A stretch of 64,000 bases of DNA. Origin: Polaribacter pacificus. Its GTDB lineage: Bacteria; Bacteroidota; Bacteroidia; Flavobacteriales; Flavobacteriaceae. Positions 16,982-24,986 of the stretch are shown in pieces (the first letter of the stretch is position 1; each line of letters begins with the position of its first letter). The notes under the pieces were generated by a model. The model had not been told where the DNA came from, searched no databases, and saw only the letters and a program-made list of their open reading frames with translations. Both the position numbers and the translations under genes were made by a program. The stretch lies in NCBI RefSeq assembly GCF_038024035.1, contig NZ_CP150664.1:2604001-2668000 (forward strand), in the 5' to 3' direction.

Positions 16982-18250
16982 ATGCATACAGAGAAGAATC
17001 AAACGAACTTATATAATATTGGAGTTAGCTATAAAAAAGCTGACGCACACATTAGAGGGAAATTTTCTATATCTAAAGAAAATCAAATTGCCTTATTAAA
17101 AGAGGCTGCCCAAAATGGAATTACAGGCATCTTTGTTTTATCAACCTGTAATCGTACAGAAATTACTGGTTTTGCAAATCATCCTTTTCAGTTAATCAGT
17201 TTGTTGTGCAAATACTCATTTGGAACCGTAGAAGAGTTTGCTGAGGTTTCTAATGTGTATAAAAACCAAGAAGCAATTGAACATTTGTTTAGAATGGGGA
17301 CAGGCCTTGATAGCCAAATTCTTGGAGATTATGAGATTGTAGGTCAGTTAAGACAGGCTTTTAAGCAGGCAAAAAAACAAAAAACCACCAATGCTATTTT
17401 AGAGCGCTTACTCAATGCGGTTATGCAAGCTAGTAAACGCGTAAAAAACGAAACGAGATTGAGTTCAGGAACCACATCAGTATCCTATGCTGCTGTTCAA
17501 TATGTAATTCATAACTTGCCTTCATACAATACCAAAAATATTTTGGTCTTTGGATTGGGAAAAATGGGTAAGAATACTTGTAAAAACTTAGCAGAGTATA
17601 CAGACAATAAATCGGTGTGTTTGATTAATAGAACCGAAGAAAAAGCTACGGAGTTTATCAAAGAGCACAAATCGGTTAGAAAAGCACGTATCCAAGACTT
17701 AACAGAAGAGTTAAATCAAACAGATGTATTGGTGGTGTCTACCGCTTCAGAGATTCCAACCATTACAAGTAAGCACATTTCTGGTGCTAAGAAATTGTTG
17801 ATATTAGATTTGTCTATGCCAGAAAATGTTGCAAAAGAAGTGCAAGACTTAACACATATAACCTATGTAAATGTTGATCAGTTATCAAAGATTACTGATG
17901 AAACACTTGCTGTTCGTCAACAAGAAGTTCCTTTGGCTGAACAAATTATTGAAAGTCATACTTTAGAGTTTAACGAATGGTTAAATCACAGAAGATTTAC
18001 ACCTGCAATTACTGCTCTTAAGCAATCTTTAGAGACTATTCAGCAAGATGAAATTGCATTTCATAAAAAGAAAATAAAGAATTTTGATGAGGAGCAGGCA
18101 GCCCTTATTACTTCGAGATTTATACAAAAAATAACCACACAGTTTGTCAAACATTTAAAAGACGATGAAACTTCGGTAGCGCAGAGCATAGAAGTTGTCG
18201 GAAAAATGTTTGGAACTACGATAGAGGAAACTTATGGAGAAGATTATTAG
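16982..18250 (+). CDS. hemA: Glutamyl-tRNA reductase
   Basis: First committed step of C5-pathway tetrapyrrole synthesis, Glu-tRNA(Glu) to glutamate-1-semialdehyde with NADPH. 422 residues. The catalytic Cys56 is in 'LSTCNRTEI', followed by 'GLDSQILGDYEIVGQLR' and the NADPH-binding 'VFGLGKMGK' near residue 187, then a C-terminal dimerisation helix. The ATG at 16982 gives the usual N-terminus 'YNIGVSYKKA'. It overlaps hemC-hemD by 17 bases, so the two are translationally coupled. The divergent AraC gene is the likely regulator. Confidence 0.97.
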   Translation: MHTEKNQTNLYNIGVSYKKADAHIRGKFSISKENQIALLKEAAQNGITGIFVLSTCNRTEITGFANHPFQLISLLCKYSFGTVEEFAEVSNVYKNQEAIEHLFRMGTGLDSQILGDYEIVGQLRQAFKQAKKQKTTNAILERLLNAVMQASKRVKNETRLSSGTTSVSYAAVQYVIHNLPSYNTKNILVFGLGKMGKNTCKNLAEYTDNKSVCLINRTEEKATEFIKEHKSVRKARIQDLTEELNQTDVLVVSTASEIPTITSKHISGAKKLLILDLSMPENVAKEVQDLTHITYVNVDQLSKITDETLAVRQQEVPLAEQIIESHTLEFNEWLNHRRFTPAITALKQSLETIQQDEIAFHKKKIKNFDEEQAALITSRFIQKITTQFVKHLKDDETSVAQSIEVVGKMFGTTIEETYGEDY

Positions 18251-19820
18251 AATTGGAACTAGAGATAGCCAATTGGCTCTTTGGCAAGCTAAAACGGTAC
18301 AACAACAATTAGAGTTTTTAGGGCATAAAACAGAAATTGTGCCTGTAAAATCTACCGGTGATTTGGTTTTAAACAAGCCGCTCTATGAAATGGGGATCAC
18401 AGGAATTTTTACCAAAAATTTAGACATCGCTTTGCTAAATGATGAAATTGATATTGCGGTTCACTCATTAAAAGATGTTCCGACAGTGATGCCAGTTGGA
18501 ATCGTTCAAGTTGCTGTTTTAAAAAGAGGGAACTCAAATGATATGCTTGTTTTTAAAGACAATGAAGAGTTTATGGCACAAAGAGATGCTGTGATCGCTA
18601 CAGGAAGTCTTAGAAGAAAAGCGCAGTGGTTGCATCGTTATCCAACTCACAAAGTAGTTGGTATTCGTGGAAACGTGCAAACACGTTTAGAAAAGTTAGA
18701 AAAAAGCGAATGGAATGCTGCTGTTTTTGCAGCTGCAGGCTTGGAACGTTTAAAAATAAAACCAGAAAACGCAATTAGTTTAAGTTGGATGGTTCCAGCA
18801 CCGGCTCAAGGAACTGTTGTGATTACTGCCTCGGTAGAAAACCCTGAGTTGATTGAAGTTTGTAAAGAGTTGAATGATGAAGAAACTGAAATGATCACAA
18901 GTGTTGAACGTGATTTTTTACAGCTTTTAGAAGGAGGATGTACTGCGCCAATTGGTGCTTTGGCATATGTTAAAGAAGATGAGGTTCACTTTAAAGGGGT
19001 TTTACTAAATGAAGATGGCACCAAAAGAGTAGAGGTGACTTCTAAAGAGAAAGTAGGGCGTCATAATTACATTGCTAAAGAATGTGCAGATTTTGTACTT
19101 AACCGAGGAGGAAAAGAAATTCTTGCAGAGTTAAAGGCAGAACAAGCAGAACAAACAGCTGTGTATTCTACCAAAAAATTATCAGAAATTCAAAAGCGTT
19201 TGTTATCAGAAACAATAACTGTTGAGGACAGTGATTTTATAAAAATACGCTTTAATAGAATCGCTCCTAAAGTGATTAAAAATGAGATTGAGCACGTAAT
19301 CATCACTAGTAAAAATGGTGTTGAATCTCTTTTAAATAGTTTTTTAAAACAAGAGATGTCTTTTAAAAACATTTACTGTGTTGGTAGACGTACCAAAAAA
19401 TTAATTGAACAAAAAATAGGAAAAGTAGCCCACTCAGAAAAGAATGCTGCTCAGTTGGCAAACTATTTGATCGAAAATATAAAAGGACAAGAGGTTACTT
19501 ATTTTTGCAGTGATTTACGCTTAGATACCTTGCCAGATGTGCTAACAGAAAATGGTGTTACGGTGCATGAAGTAGAGGCTTATAAAACCATGTATAGCCC
19601 AGCTAATGTTAGAGATCATATCCAAGGAGTGTTATTTTACAGTCCATCTACAGTAGAGAGCTATATGCAAGAAAACAAGCCAGAAGGCAAGATTGCTTTT
19701 TGTATTGGAGAAAGTACTGCTAACGAAGCAAAAAAACATTTTGATCAGGTACAAACAGCTACTTTACCAACCGTAGAAAGTGTTGTTGAATTGGTCAACC
19801 TGCATTTTGTAAAAGAATAA
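18234..19820 (+). CDS. hemC-hemD: Fused hydroxymethylbilane synthase / uroporphyrinogen-III synthase
   Basis: 528 residues. Residues 1 to about 305 are porphobilinogen deaminase: 'IGTRDSQLALWQA', 'HSLKDVP', 'GSLRRKAQ', and Cys236 in 'LEGGCTAPIGA', which binds the dipyrromethane cofactor. Residues about 310 to 528 match the weakly conserved uroporphyrinogen-III synthase fold: 'VIITSKNGVESLL', 'YCVGRRTKKLIE', 'VTYFCSDLR', 'VEAYKTMY', 'GVLFYSPSTVESY', 'AFCIGESTANEA'. The fusion would pass unstable hydroxymethylbilane directly to ring closure. No separate hemD is needed. Read as one uninterrupted frame. Confidence 0.93.
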   Translation: MEKIIRIGTRDSQLALWQAKTVQQQLEFLGHKTEIVPVKSTGDLVLNKPLYEMGITGIFTKNLDIALLNDEIDIAVHSLKDVPTVMPVGIVQVAVLKRGNSNDMLVFKDNEEFMAQRDAVIATGSLRRKAQWLHRYPTHKVVGIRGNVQTRLEKLEKSEWNAAVFAAAGLERLKIKPENAISLSWMVPAPAQGTVVITASVENPELIEVCKELNDEETEMITSVERDFLQLLEGGCTAPIGALAYVKEDEVHFKGVLLNEDGTKRVEVTSKEKVGRHNYIAKECADFVLNRGGKEILAELKAEQAEQTAVYSTKKLSEIQKRLLSETITVEDSDFIKIRFNRIAPKVIKNEIEHVIITSKNGVESLLNSFLKQEMSFKNIYCVGRRTKKLIEQKIGKVAHSEKNAAQLANYLIENIKGQEVTYFCSDLRLDTLPDVLTENGVTVHEVEAYKTMYSPANVRDHIQGVLFYSPSTVESYMQENKPEGKIAFCIGESTANEAKKHFDQVQTATLPTVESVVELVNLHFVKE

Positions 19821-19821
19821 C

Positions 19822-19872
19822 GTCACGCAACTTAAAGCAAAGAGACTTTGTCTGCTTTGTTTTTCTTGTGAC
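19822..19872 (+). other. Nested hairpin between hemC-hemD and hemB
   Basis: An outer arm GTCAC (19822-19826) pairs with GTGAC (19868-19872). Inside, CAAAG-AGAC (19838-19846) pairs with GTCT-CTTTG (19850-19859, one bulged G) around a three-base loop, followed by TTTTTC. It fills most of the 69-base gap and could act as an attenuator, a partial terminator or an RNA-processing stem. Confidence 0.5.
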
Positions 19873-19889
19873 AGAAAGTAAGACAACAA

Positions 19890-20852
19890 ATGTTTAGAAC
19901 AAGAAGACTTAGAAAAACAGAAGGGATTCGAAGATTGGTTAGAGAAACCAAACTTTCTGTCGATGATTTTATCTATCCTCTTTTTATTGAAGAGGGTGAG
20001 AACATAGAAACAGAAATAGTTTCTATGCCAGGGATCAAGCGTTTTTCATTAGATAAAATTGCGAAAGAGTTAGATGAGGTGGTATCATTAAATATTCCTG
20101 CAGTATTGCTTTTTGGAATTCCTGCTCATAAAGATGATGAAGGTACTGAGACCTGGAACGATAACGGAATCATACAGCAAGCCATTCGGTTTATCAAAAA
20201 AAACTATCCAAGTTTGTATGTGATTACTGATGTCTGCTTTTGTGAGTACACCTCGCATGGGCATTGTGGAATCATTCATGACAATGATGTAGATAATGAT
20301 GCTACATTGGTCAACTTAGCAAAACAGGTGGTTTCTCATGCTAAAGCTGGAGTAGATATGGTGGCGCCATCAGGAATGATGGATGGAACAATAGATATGG
20401 TTCGTCAGTCTTTAGACAATACTGGTTATGTTAATTTGCCTATTATGGCGTATTCAGTAAAATATGCTTCGGCTTTTTATGGGCCTTTTAGGGATGCAGC
20501 AGATTCTGCACCAACTTTTGGAGATCGAAGAACCTATCAGATGGATCCTTCTAACAGAGATGAAGGATTAAGAGAAGCGACTTTTGATGATCAAGAAGGC
20601 GCTGATATTCTTATGGTAAAACCCGCTTTGTCTTATTTGGATATTATTAGAGATTTAAAGAATAATTTTGACAGACCAATCGCTTGTTATAATGTAAGCG
20701 GTGAGTATGCAATGATAAAAGCTGCAGCAGAAAAAGGCTGGATTGACGGAGAAAAAGTGATGTTAGAAAGTTTGCTTTCTATGAAACGCGCTGGAGCAGA
20801 TATTATCATCACGTATTTTGCAAAAGAAGCAGCAAGAGCCTTAAACAAATAA
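19890..20852 (+). CDS. hemB: Porphobilinogen synthase (delta-aminolevulinate dehydratase)
   Basis: Condenses two 5-aminolevulinate molecules to porphobilinogen. 320 residues. Schiff-base lysines are K191 in '[15 protein letters not shown]' and K244 in '[10 protein letters not shown]'. The cysteine triad C116, C118, C126 in '[14 protein letters not shown]' is the catalytic-zinc signature, so this is a zinc-type rather than a magnesium-only enzyme. It follows the hairpin after hemC-hemD in the haem operon. Confidence 0.97.
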   Translation: MFRTRRLRKTEGIRRLVRETKLSVDDFIYPLFIEEGENIETEIVSMPGIKRFSLDKIAKELDEVVSLNIPAVLLFGIPAHKDDEGTETWNDNGIIQQAIRFIKKNYPSLYVITDVCFCEYTSHGHCGIIHDNDVDNDATLVNLAKQVVSHAKAGVDMVAPSGMMDGTIDMVRQSLDNTGYVNLPIMAYSVKYASAFYGPFRDAADSAPTFGDRRTYQMDPSNRDEGLREATFDDQEGADILMVKPALSYLDIIRDLKNNFDRPIACYNVSGEYAMIKAAAEKGWIDGEKVMLESLLSMKRAGADIIITYFAKEAARALNK

Positions 20853-20856
20853 AATG

Positions 20857-20911
20857 TTATTCCTGTAAAAGGGAATCCATACAATAGATTCTGCGCAAAG
20901 TGTAGAATGAC
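20857..20911. repeat. Paired hairpins resembling a dispersed flavobacterial intergenic repeat
   Basis: Two adjacent stem-loops fill the hemB-hemL gap. The first pairs ATTCC (20859-20863) with GGAAT (20872-20876). The second pairs ATTCTGCGC (20888-20896) with GTGTAGAAT (20900-20908), with G-T pairs, around AAA, and ends in GAC. From memory this two-hairpin pattern (ATTCC..GGAATC, ATTCTGC..GCAGAATGAC) recurs between genes in Flavobacteriaceae genomes. Only one copy is in this window. Confidence 0.5.
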
Positions 20912-20925
20912 AATCACAAAAAAAT

Positions 20926-22215
20926 ATGGAATTTAAAAAATCACAAAAACTATACGAAAAAGGACTGCAACACTTAGTTGGAGCAGTTAATTCTCCAGTT
21001 AGAGCATTCGCTTCTGTGGGCGGAAACCCATTGTTTATTAAAAAAGCAAAAGGAACAACCATTGTAGATGTTGATGGAAATAGATATGTAGATTACGTGC
21101 TTTCTTATGGTCCTATGATTTTAGGACATCGTCATAAAAAAGTTCAAAAAGCCATCCAAAAAGCTTTAAAAAACGGGTATACCTTTGGAGCCTCTACACA
21201 CAATGAAATTAAGTTGGCAAAAATTGTCTGCGACGCCTTTCCAGGGATGGACAAAGTGCGTTTTGTGAACTCTGGAACAGAGGCCGTATTAAGTGCACTG
21301 CGTTTGGCAAGAGCTTATACAGGGAAAGATAAGATTATTAAATTTTCAGGTTGCTATCACGGGCATTCAGATGCTTTGTTGGTTGCGGCAGGTTCAGGTT
21401 TAGCAACGTTAAGTATGCCGGGTAGTAAAGGTGTGCCCGAAGATGCGGTAAAGAACACCTTAATTGCTACGTTTAATGATTTAGACAGTGTAAAAGCACA
21501 TTTTAAACAGCACGATGATATCGCAGCGGTAATTGTAGAGCCTATTGCAGGTAATATGGGTGTTGTATTGCCTGAGGATGGCTTTTTAAGTGATTTAAAA
21601 ACTTATTTAGAAAGTCAAGGTGCTTTGTTAATTGCTGATGAGGTAATGACGGGGTTCCGATCAACTTTTGGGGGGGCTCAAGAATTGTTTAATGTGGTTG
21701 CTGATATAACCTGTTTAGGAAAGGTAATTGGTGGTGGGTTTCCGGTAGGAGCCTATGGAGCTAGAAATGAAATTATGGAAATGGTAGCGCCTTTAGGAGG
21801 CATGTATCAAGCGGGGACTCTTAGTGGGAATCCAATTGCAATGGCTGCAGGAATCGCTACTTTAACCGAGTTAAAAAAACAAAATCCATACGAACAGTTT
21901 GATGAGGTTGCCGCTATTCTTGAGGTAATTTTATTAGAAACTGCAAAAAAATACAATATTGATTTGGTGGTTAATCGATTTGGTTCGATGATCAATCCAT
22001 TTTTTGTAAAAAATGAAGTGAGCAATTTTGAAGATGCCTTAAAAGCAGATACCAAGAAATTTGCTGTGTTTTTCTGGGAGATGATCAAAAACGGTGTGTT
22101 TTTACCGCCTTCTCAATTTGAAGCTTGGTTTTTGTCATCGGCACTCAGTGAAAACGATCTTAAAAAAACAACGAAAGCTATTGACGCAGCTATGCTAGCT
22201 GTCTCTAAAATGTAG
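20926..22215 (+). CDS. hemL: Glutamate-1-semialdehyde 2,1-aminomutase
   Basis: PLP enzyme converting glutamate-1-semialdehyde to 5-aminolevulinate, a class III aminotransferase fold. 429 residues. The N-terminal 'GAVNSPVRAF', 'NSGTEAVLSALRLARAYT', 'CYHGHSDALL', 'IADEVMTGFR', and the PLP lysine K266 in 'CLGKVIGGGFPVGAYG' are present. Placed between hemB and hemE. With hemA it confirms the C5 (glutamate) route rather than the Shemin route. Confidence 0.97.
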   Translation: MEFKKSQKLYEKGLQHLVGAVNSPVRAFASVGGNPLFIKKAKGTTIVDVDGNRYVDYVLSYGPMILGHRHKKVQKAIQKALKNGYTFGASTHNEIKLAKIVCDAFPGMDKVRFVNSGTEAVLSALRLARAYTGKDKIIKFSGCYHGHSDALLVAAGSGLATLSMPGSKGVPEDAVKNTLIATFNDLDSVKAHFKQHDDIAAVIVEPIAGNMGVVLPEDGFLSDLKTYLESQGALLIADEVMTGFRSTFGGAQELFNVVADITCLGKVIGGGFPVGAYGARNEIMEMVAPLGGMYQAGTLSGNPIAMAAGIATLTELKKQNPYEQFDEVAAILEVILLETAKKYNIDLVVNRFGSMINPFFVKNEVSNFEDALKADTKKFAVFFWEMIKNGVFLPPSQFEAWFLSSALSENDLKKTTKAIDAAMLAVSKM

Positions 22216-22218
22216 AAT

Positions 22219-23241
22219 ATGATAAAAAACGATTTATTTTTAAAGGCCTTAAAAGGTGAAACCGTAGACCGTCCACCAGTTTGGATGATGCGACAAGCAG
22301 GAAGATATTTGCCAGAGTTTATTGCTATCCGTGAAAAATATGATTTTTTTACCCGCTGTAGAACTCCAGAGCTAGCTTCAGAAATTACGGTGCAGCCGAT
22401 CCGAAGATTTGGGATGGATGCCGCTATCTTGTTTTCAGATATTTTGGTCATTCCACAGGCGATGAATATAGAGGTAGAGATGAAACCAAATTTTGGTCCT
22501 TATTTACCCAATCCTATTCGAACTCAAAAAGATGTTGATCGTGTTATTGTACCTGATATTGAAGAGACTTTAGGCTATGTGATGGATGCCATTAAAGCGA
22601 CAAAAGAGCTGCTAAATGATGAGGTTCCTTTGATTGGTTTTGCGGGGTCTCCGTGGACAATTCTATGTTATTGTGTTCAAGGACAGGGCTCAAAGAATTT
22701 TGATAAGGCAAAAGAGTTTTGTTTTACAAATCCTATTGCAGCACATCAGTTATTGCAAAAAATTACAGATACAACCATAGCCTATTTAAAAGAAAAAGTA
22801 AAAGCAGGAGTCAATGCTGTACAGGTGTTTGATTCTTGGGGAGGGATGTTATCTCCAGTAGATTATCAAGAGTTTTCTTGGCAGTATATTCAACAAATTA
22901 TTGATGCATTAAAAGAAGAAGCTCCAGTAATTGCATTTGGTAAAGGTTGTTGGTTTGCTTTAGATACCATGGCTAAATCTGGCGCAGCTGCCTTAGGGGT
23001 AGATTGGACTTGTTCTGCTCGTAATGCACGTTATTTAACAGGAGGAAACATAACTTTGCAGGGTAATTTTGATCCTTCAAGATTGTTGTCTCCGCCTGCT
23101 GAGATTAAAAAGATGGTTCATCAAATGATTAATGAGTTTGGAAAAGATAAATACATCGTTAATCTAGGACATGGAATTTTACCGAACATTCCTCTAGACA
23201 ATGCCAAGGCGTTTATTGATGCGGTAAAAGAATACAAATAA
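22219..23241 (+). CDS. hemE: Uroporphyrinogen decarboxylase
   Basis: Removes the four acetate carboxyls of uroporphyrinogen III to give coproporphyrinogen III; no cofactor. 340 residues. The signature '[17 protein letters not shown]' with the conserved Arg residues is at about 14-30. '[16 protein letters not shown]' and '[10 protein letters not shown]' are further on, and '[16 protein letters not shown]' is at the C-terminus. It starts three bases after hemL and its stop shares one base with the start of the following GNAT gene, so the reading is tightly coupled. Confidence 0.97.
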   Translation: MIKNDLFLKALKGETVDRPPVWMMRQAGRYLPEFIAIREKYDFFTRCRTPELASEITVQPIRRFGMDAAILFSDILVIPQAMNIEVEMKPNFGPYLPNPIRTQKDVDRVIVPDIEETLGYVMDAIKATKELLNDEVPLIGFAGSPWTILCYCVQGQGSKNFDKAKEFCFTNPIAAHQLLQKITDTTIAYLKEKVKAGVNAVQVFDSWGGMLSPVDYQEFSWQYIQQIIDALKEEAPVIAFGKGCWFALDTMAKSGAAALGVDWTCSARNARYLTGGNITLQGNFDPSRLLSPPAEIKKMVHQMINEFGKDKYIVNLGHGILPNIPLDNAKAFIDAVKEYK

Positions 23242-23771
23242 TGTTGAAAACCGAAAGTCTTCAGCTAGTTTTATTAGGTAGTCATCATGCTGATGCATTA
23301 CACGAGTTAATTCAGTCCAATGTGCAAACATTTCAGGCTTTTTTACCCGTAACAGTATCTAGCACAGCAACACGAGAATTAAGTCAGCAATTTGTTGAGA
23401 AAAAGATCGAGAATGCTGTCAATAAAAATGAATACCTATATCTGGTAAAAGAACTTCAGTTTAATGATATTATTGGTTTTGTCTACCTTAAAAATGTTAG
23501 TTATCGCAACAAGCAAGGGGAGTTTGCCTATGGATTGGCAGCTAAGTCTGTTGGAAAGGGCTATATGACTCAGGCTATAAAGCTTTTAAGTACTTATGCT
23601 TTTGATGATTTAGGTCTAGATACTTTACAGATTATTGCTCACAAAACAAATTTAAAGAGTATTCAGGTTGCTTTCAATGCCGGTTTTTCTTGGGTAAAAA
23701 CCCTAGAGGATGAATTTACAAATGCTTCTGGAGAATCGATGAACATGGAATTATATGAATTATGCAAATGA
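23241..23771 (+). CDS. GNAT family N-acetyltransferase (RimJ/RimL-like)
   Basis: 176 residues. It resembles ribosomal-protein/peptide acetyltransferases of the RimJ/RimL branch: 'YRNKQGEFAYGLAAKSVGKGYMTQAI' (seen as 'GKGYMTQAI', the acetyl-CoA site), then 'LGLDTLQIIAHKTNLKSIQVAFNAGF'-type ending (seen as 'TNLKSIQVAFNAGF'). The substrate is unknown. It overlaps hemE by one base (TAATG) and hemF by four (ATGA), so it is translationally coupled inside the haem operon. A haem-related role is inferred from position only. Confidence 0.85.
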   Translation: MLKTESLQLVLLGSHHADALHELIQSNVQTFQAFLPVTVSSTATRELSQQFVEKKIENAVNKNEYLYLVKELQFNDIIGFVYLKNVSYRNKQGEFAYGLAAKSVGKGYMTQAIKLLSTYAFDDLGLDTLQIIAHKTNLKSIQVAFNAGFSWVKTLEDEFTNASGESMNMELYELCK

Positions 23772-24670
23772 AAGATAAATTTTACAACTATATCTTAACG
23801 CTTCAGGACAGTATTACGTCTCAGCTTGAGGCTGTTGACGGAGAAGCTGTCTTTGTAGAAGATTTATGGCAACGTAAAGAAGGAGGTGGTGGTAGAACCC
23901 GTGTTATAGAAAACGGAAAAGTCTTTGAGAAAGGAGGGGTGAATATATCTGCAGTTCATGGAGAATTGCCTGAGTCTTTGCGCTTGCAATTTGGTGTTGA
24001 TAGCGGTAATTTTTATGCCTGTGGCTTAAGTTTGGTATTGCATCCAAACAATCCATTTGTACCCACAGTACATGCCAATTGGCGATATTTTGAAATGTAT
24101 GATGATTCTGGAGCGATTGTTACCCAATGGTTTGGTGGAGGTCAAGATCTAACACCGTATTATTTGTTTGAAGAAGATGCTGTGCATTTTCATCAAGTTT
24201 GTAAAACGGCCTGTGACAAGCATCACCCTAATTTTTATACAGATTTTAAAAAAACCTGCGATAATTATTTCTGGAATGCTCATAGGAATGAAGCCCGAGG
24301 ATTGGGAGGGTTGTTTTTTGATTATTTAAAAGAAACAGAAGAGTTTTCAATGAATGATCGCTATAATTTTGTAACAGAAATAGGGAACAGTTTTTTAGAA
24401 AGTTATTTACCTATCGTAGAAAAAAGAAAAAATATAGCATTCAATAAGGATCAGAAGGATTGGCAAGAAGTAAGAAGAGGGCGCTATGTTGAGTTTAATT
24501 TAGTGCATGATAGAGGCACGCTTTTTGGTTTAAAAACTCAAGGACGTATTGAGAGTATATTAATGAGTTTGCCACCGAAAGTTCAATGGGTGTACAATCA
24601 TCAGCCGGTTCCAGATTCTGAAGAAGCAAAATTATTGTCAGTTCTGGCAACTCCAAAAGATTGGGTTTAA
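23768..24670 (+). CDS. hemF: Oxygen-dependent coproporphyrinogen III oxidase
   Basis: Aerobic oxidative decarboxylation of two propionates to vinyls, giving protoporphyrinogen IX. 300 residues. Family motifs are 'WQRKEGGGGRTRVIENG', 'FEKGGVNISAVHG', 'HANWRYFEMY', 'WFGGGQDLTPYYLFEED', and 'RRGRYVEFNLVHDRGTLFGL' (seen as 'RRGRYVEFNLVHDRGT'). I prefer the ATG at 23768 over 23762 because it forms an ATGA overlap with the GNAT stop. No hemN lies in the window, so this step would need oxygen unless hemN is elsewhere. Confidence 0.96.
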   Translation: MKDKFYNYILTLQDSITSQLEAVDGEAVFVEDLWQRKEGGGGRTRVIENGKVFEKGGVNISAVHGELPESLRLQFGVDSGNFYACGLSLVLHPNNPFVPTVHANWRYFEMYDDSGAIVTQWFGGGQDLTPYYLFEEDAVHFHQVCKTACDKHHPNFYTDFKKTCDNYFWNAHRNEARGLGGLFFDYLKETEEFSMNDRYNFVTEIGNSFLESYLPIVEKRKNIAFNKDQKDWQEVRRGRYVEFNLVHDRGTLFGLKTQGRIESILMSLPPKVQWVYNHQPVPDSEEAKLLSVLATPKDWV

Positions 24671-24986
24671 CATTAGTATAAGCTTGTTTTATTTTAAAAA
24701 AGGCACTTTCTTTTTTTTGTAAACATTGATTATTGAAGGTATTCTACCTTGCATATTTATATCGTATTCGCTTAAATGTTTGCCTTGCAATCTAATTCTC
24801 GTGATTTATTGATTGTTTAATAAAGCAAGTAAAATCGACTTATATATTTAATTAAATTCAGTAAATTAAACCGACTGATGCTTATTTCGCAATATTAACT
24901 TTGGTTTAATTTTTCATTTCGATTAAAAAAATATTGAAAAATCATTCAATTTTTAGTACTTTCGCAGTCAATAAAACAAATAGATA
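24671..24986. other. 316-base intergenic region after hemF
   Basis: Very AT-rich, no reading frame with a start that I would trust, and no tRNA-like cloverleaf. It ends in the promoter of the E2 gene. A weak AAAAAAG-gca-CTTT stem with a T-run at about 24698-24720 may terminate hemF transcription. Confidence 0.6.
24934..24964 (+). promoter_or_regulatory. Promoter of the branched-chain/2-oxoglutarate type E2 gene
   Basis: TTG at 24934-24936, a spacer of 20, and TACTTTCG at 24957-24964 (one mismatch to TAnnTTTG), 22 bases before the ATG at 24987. Confidence 0.55.

Noticed and set aside
16842..17099. An 85-residue plus-strand frame overlapping the 5' end of hemA
   Set aside because: It crosses the divergent promoter region and the well-supported start of hemA in another frame; no recognisable protein features.
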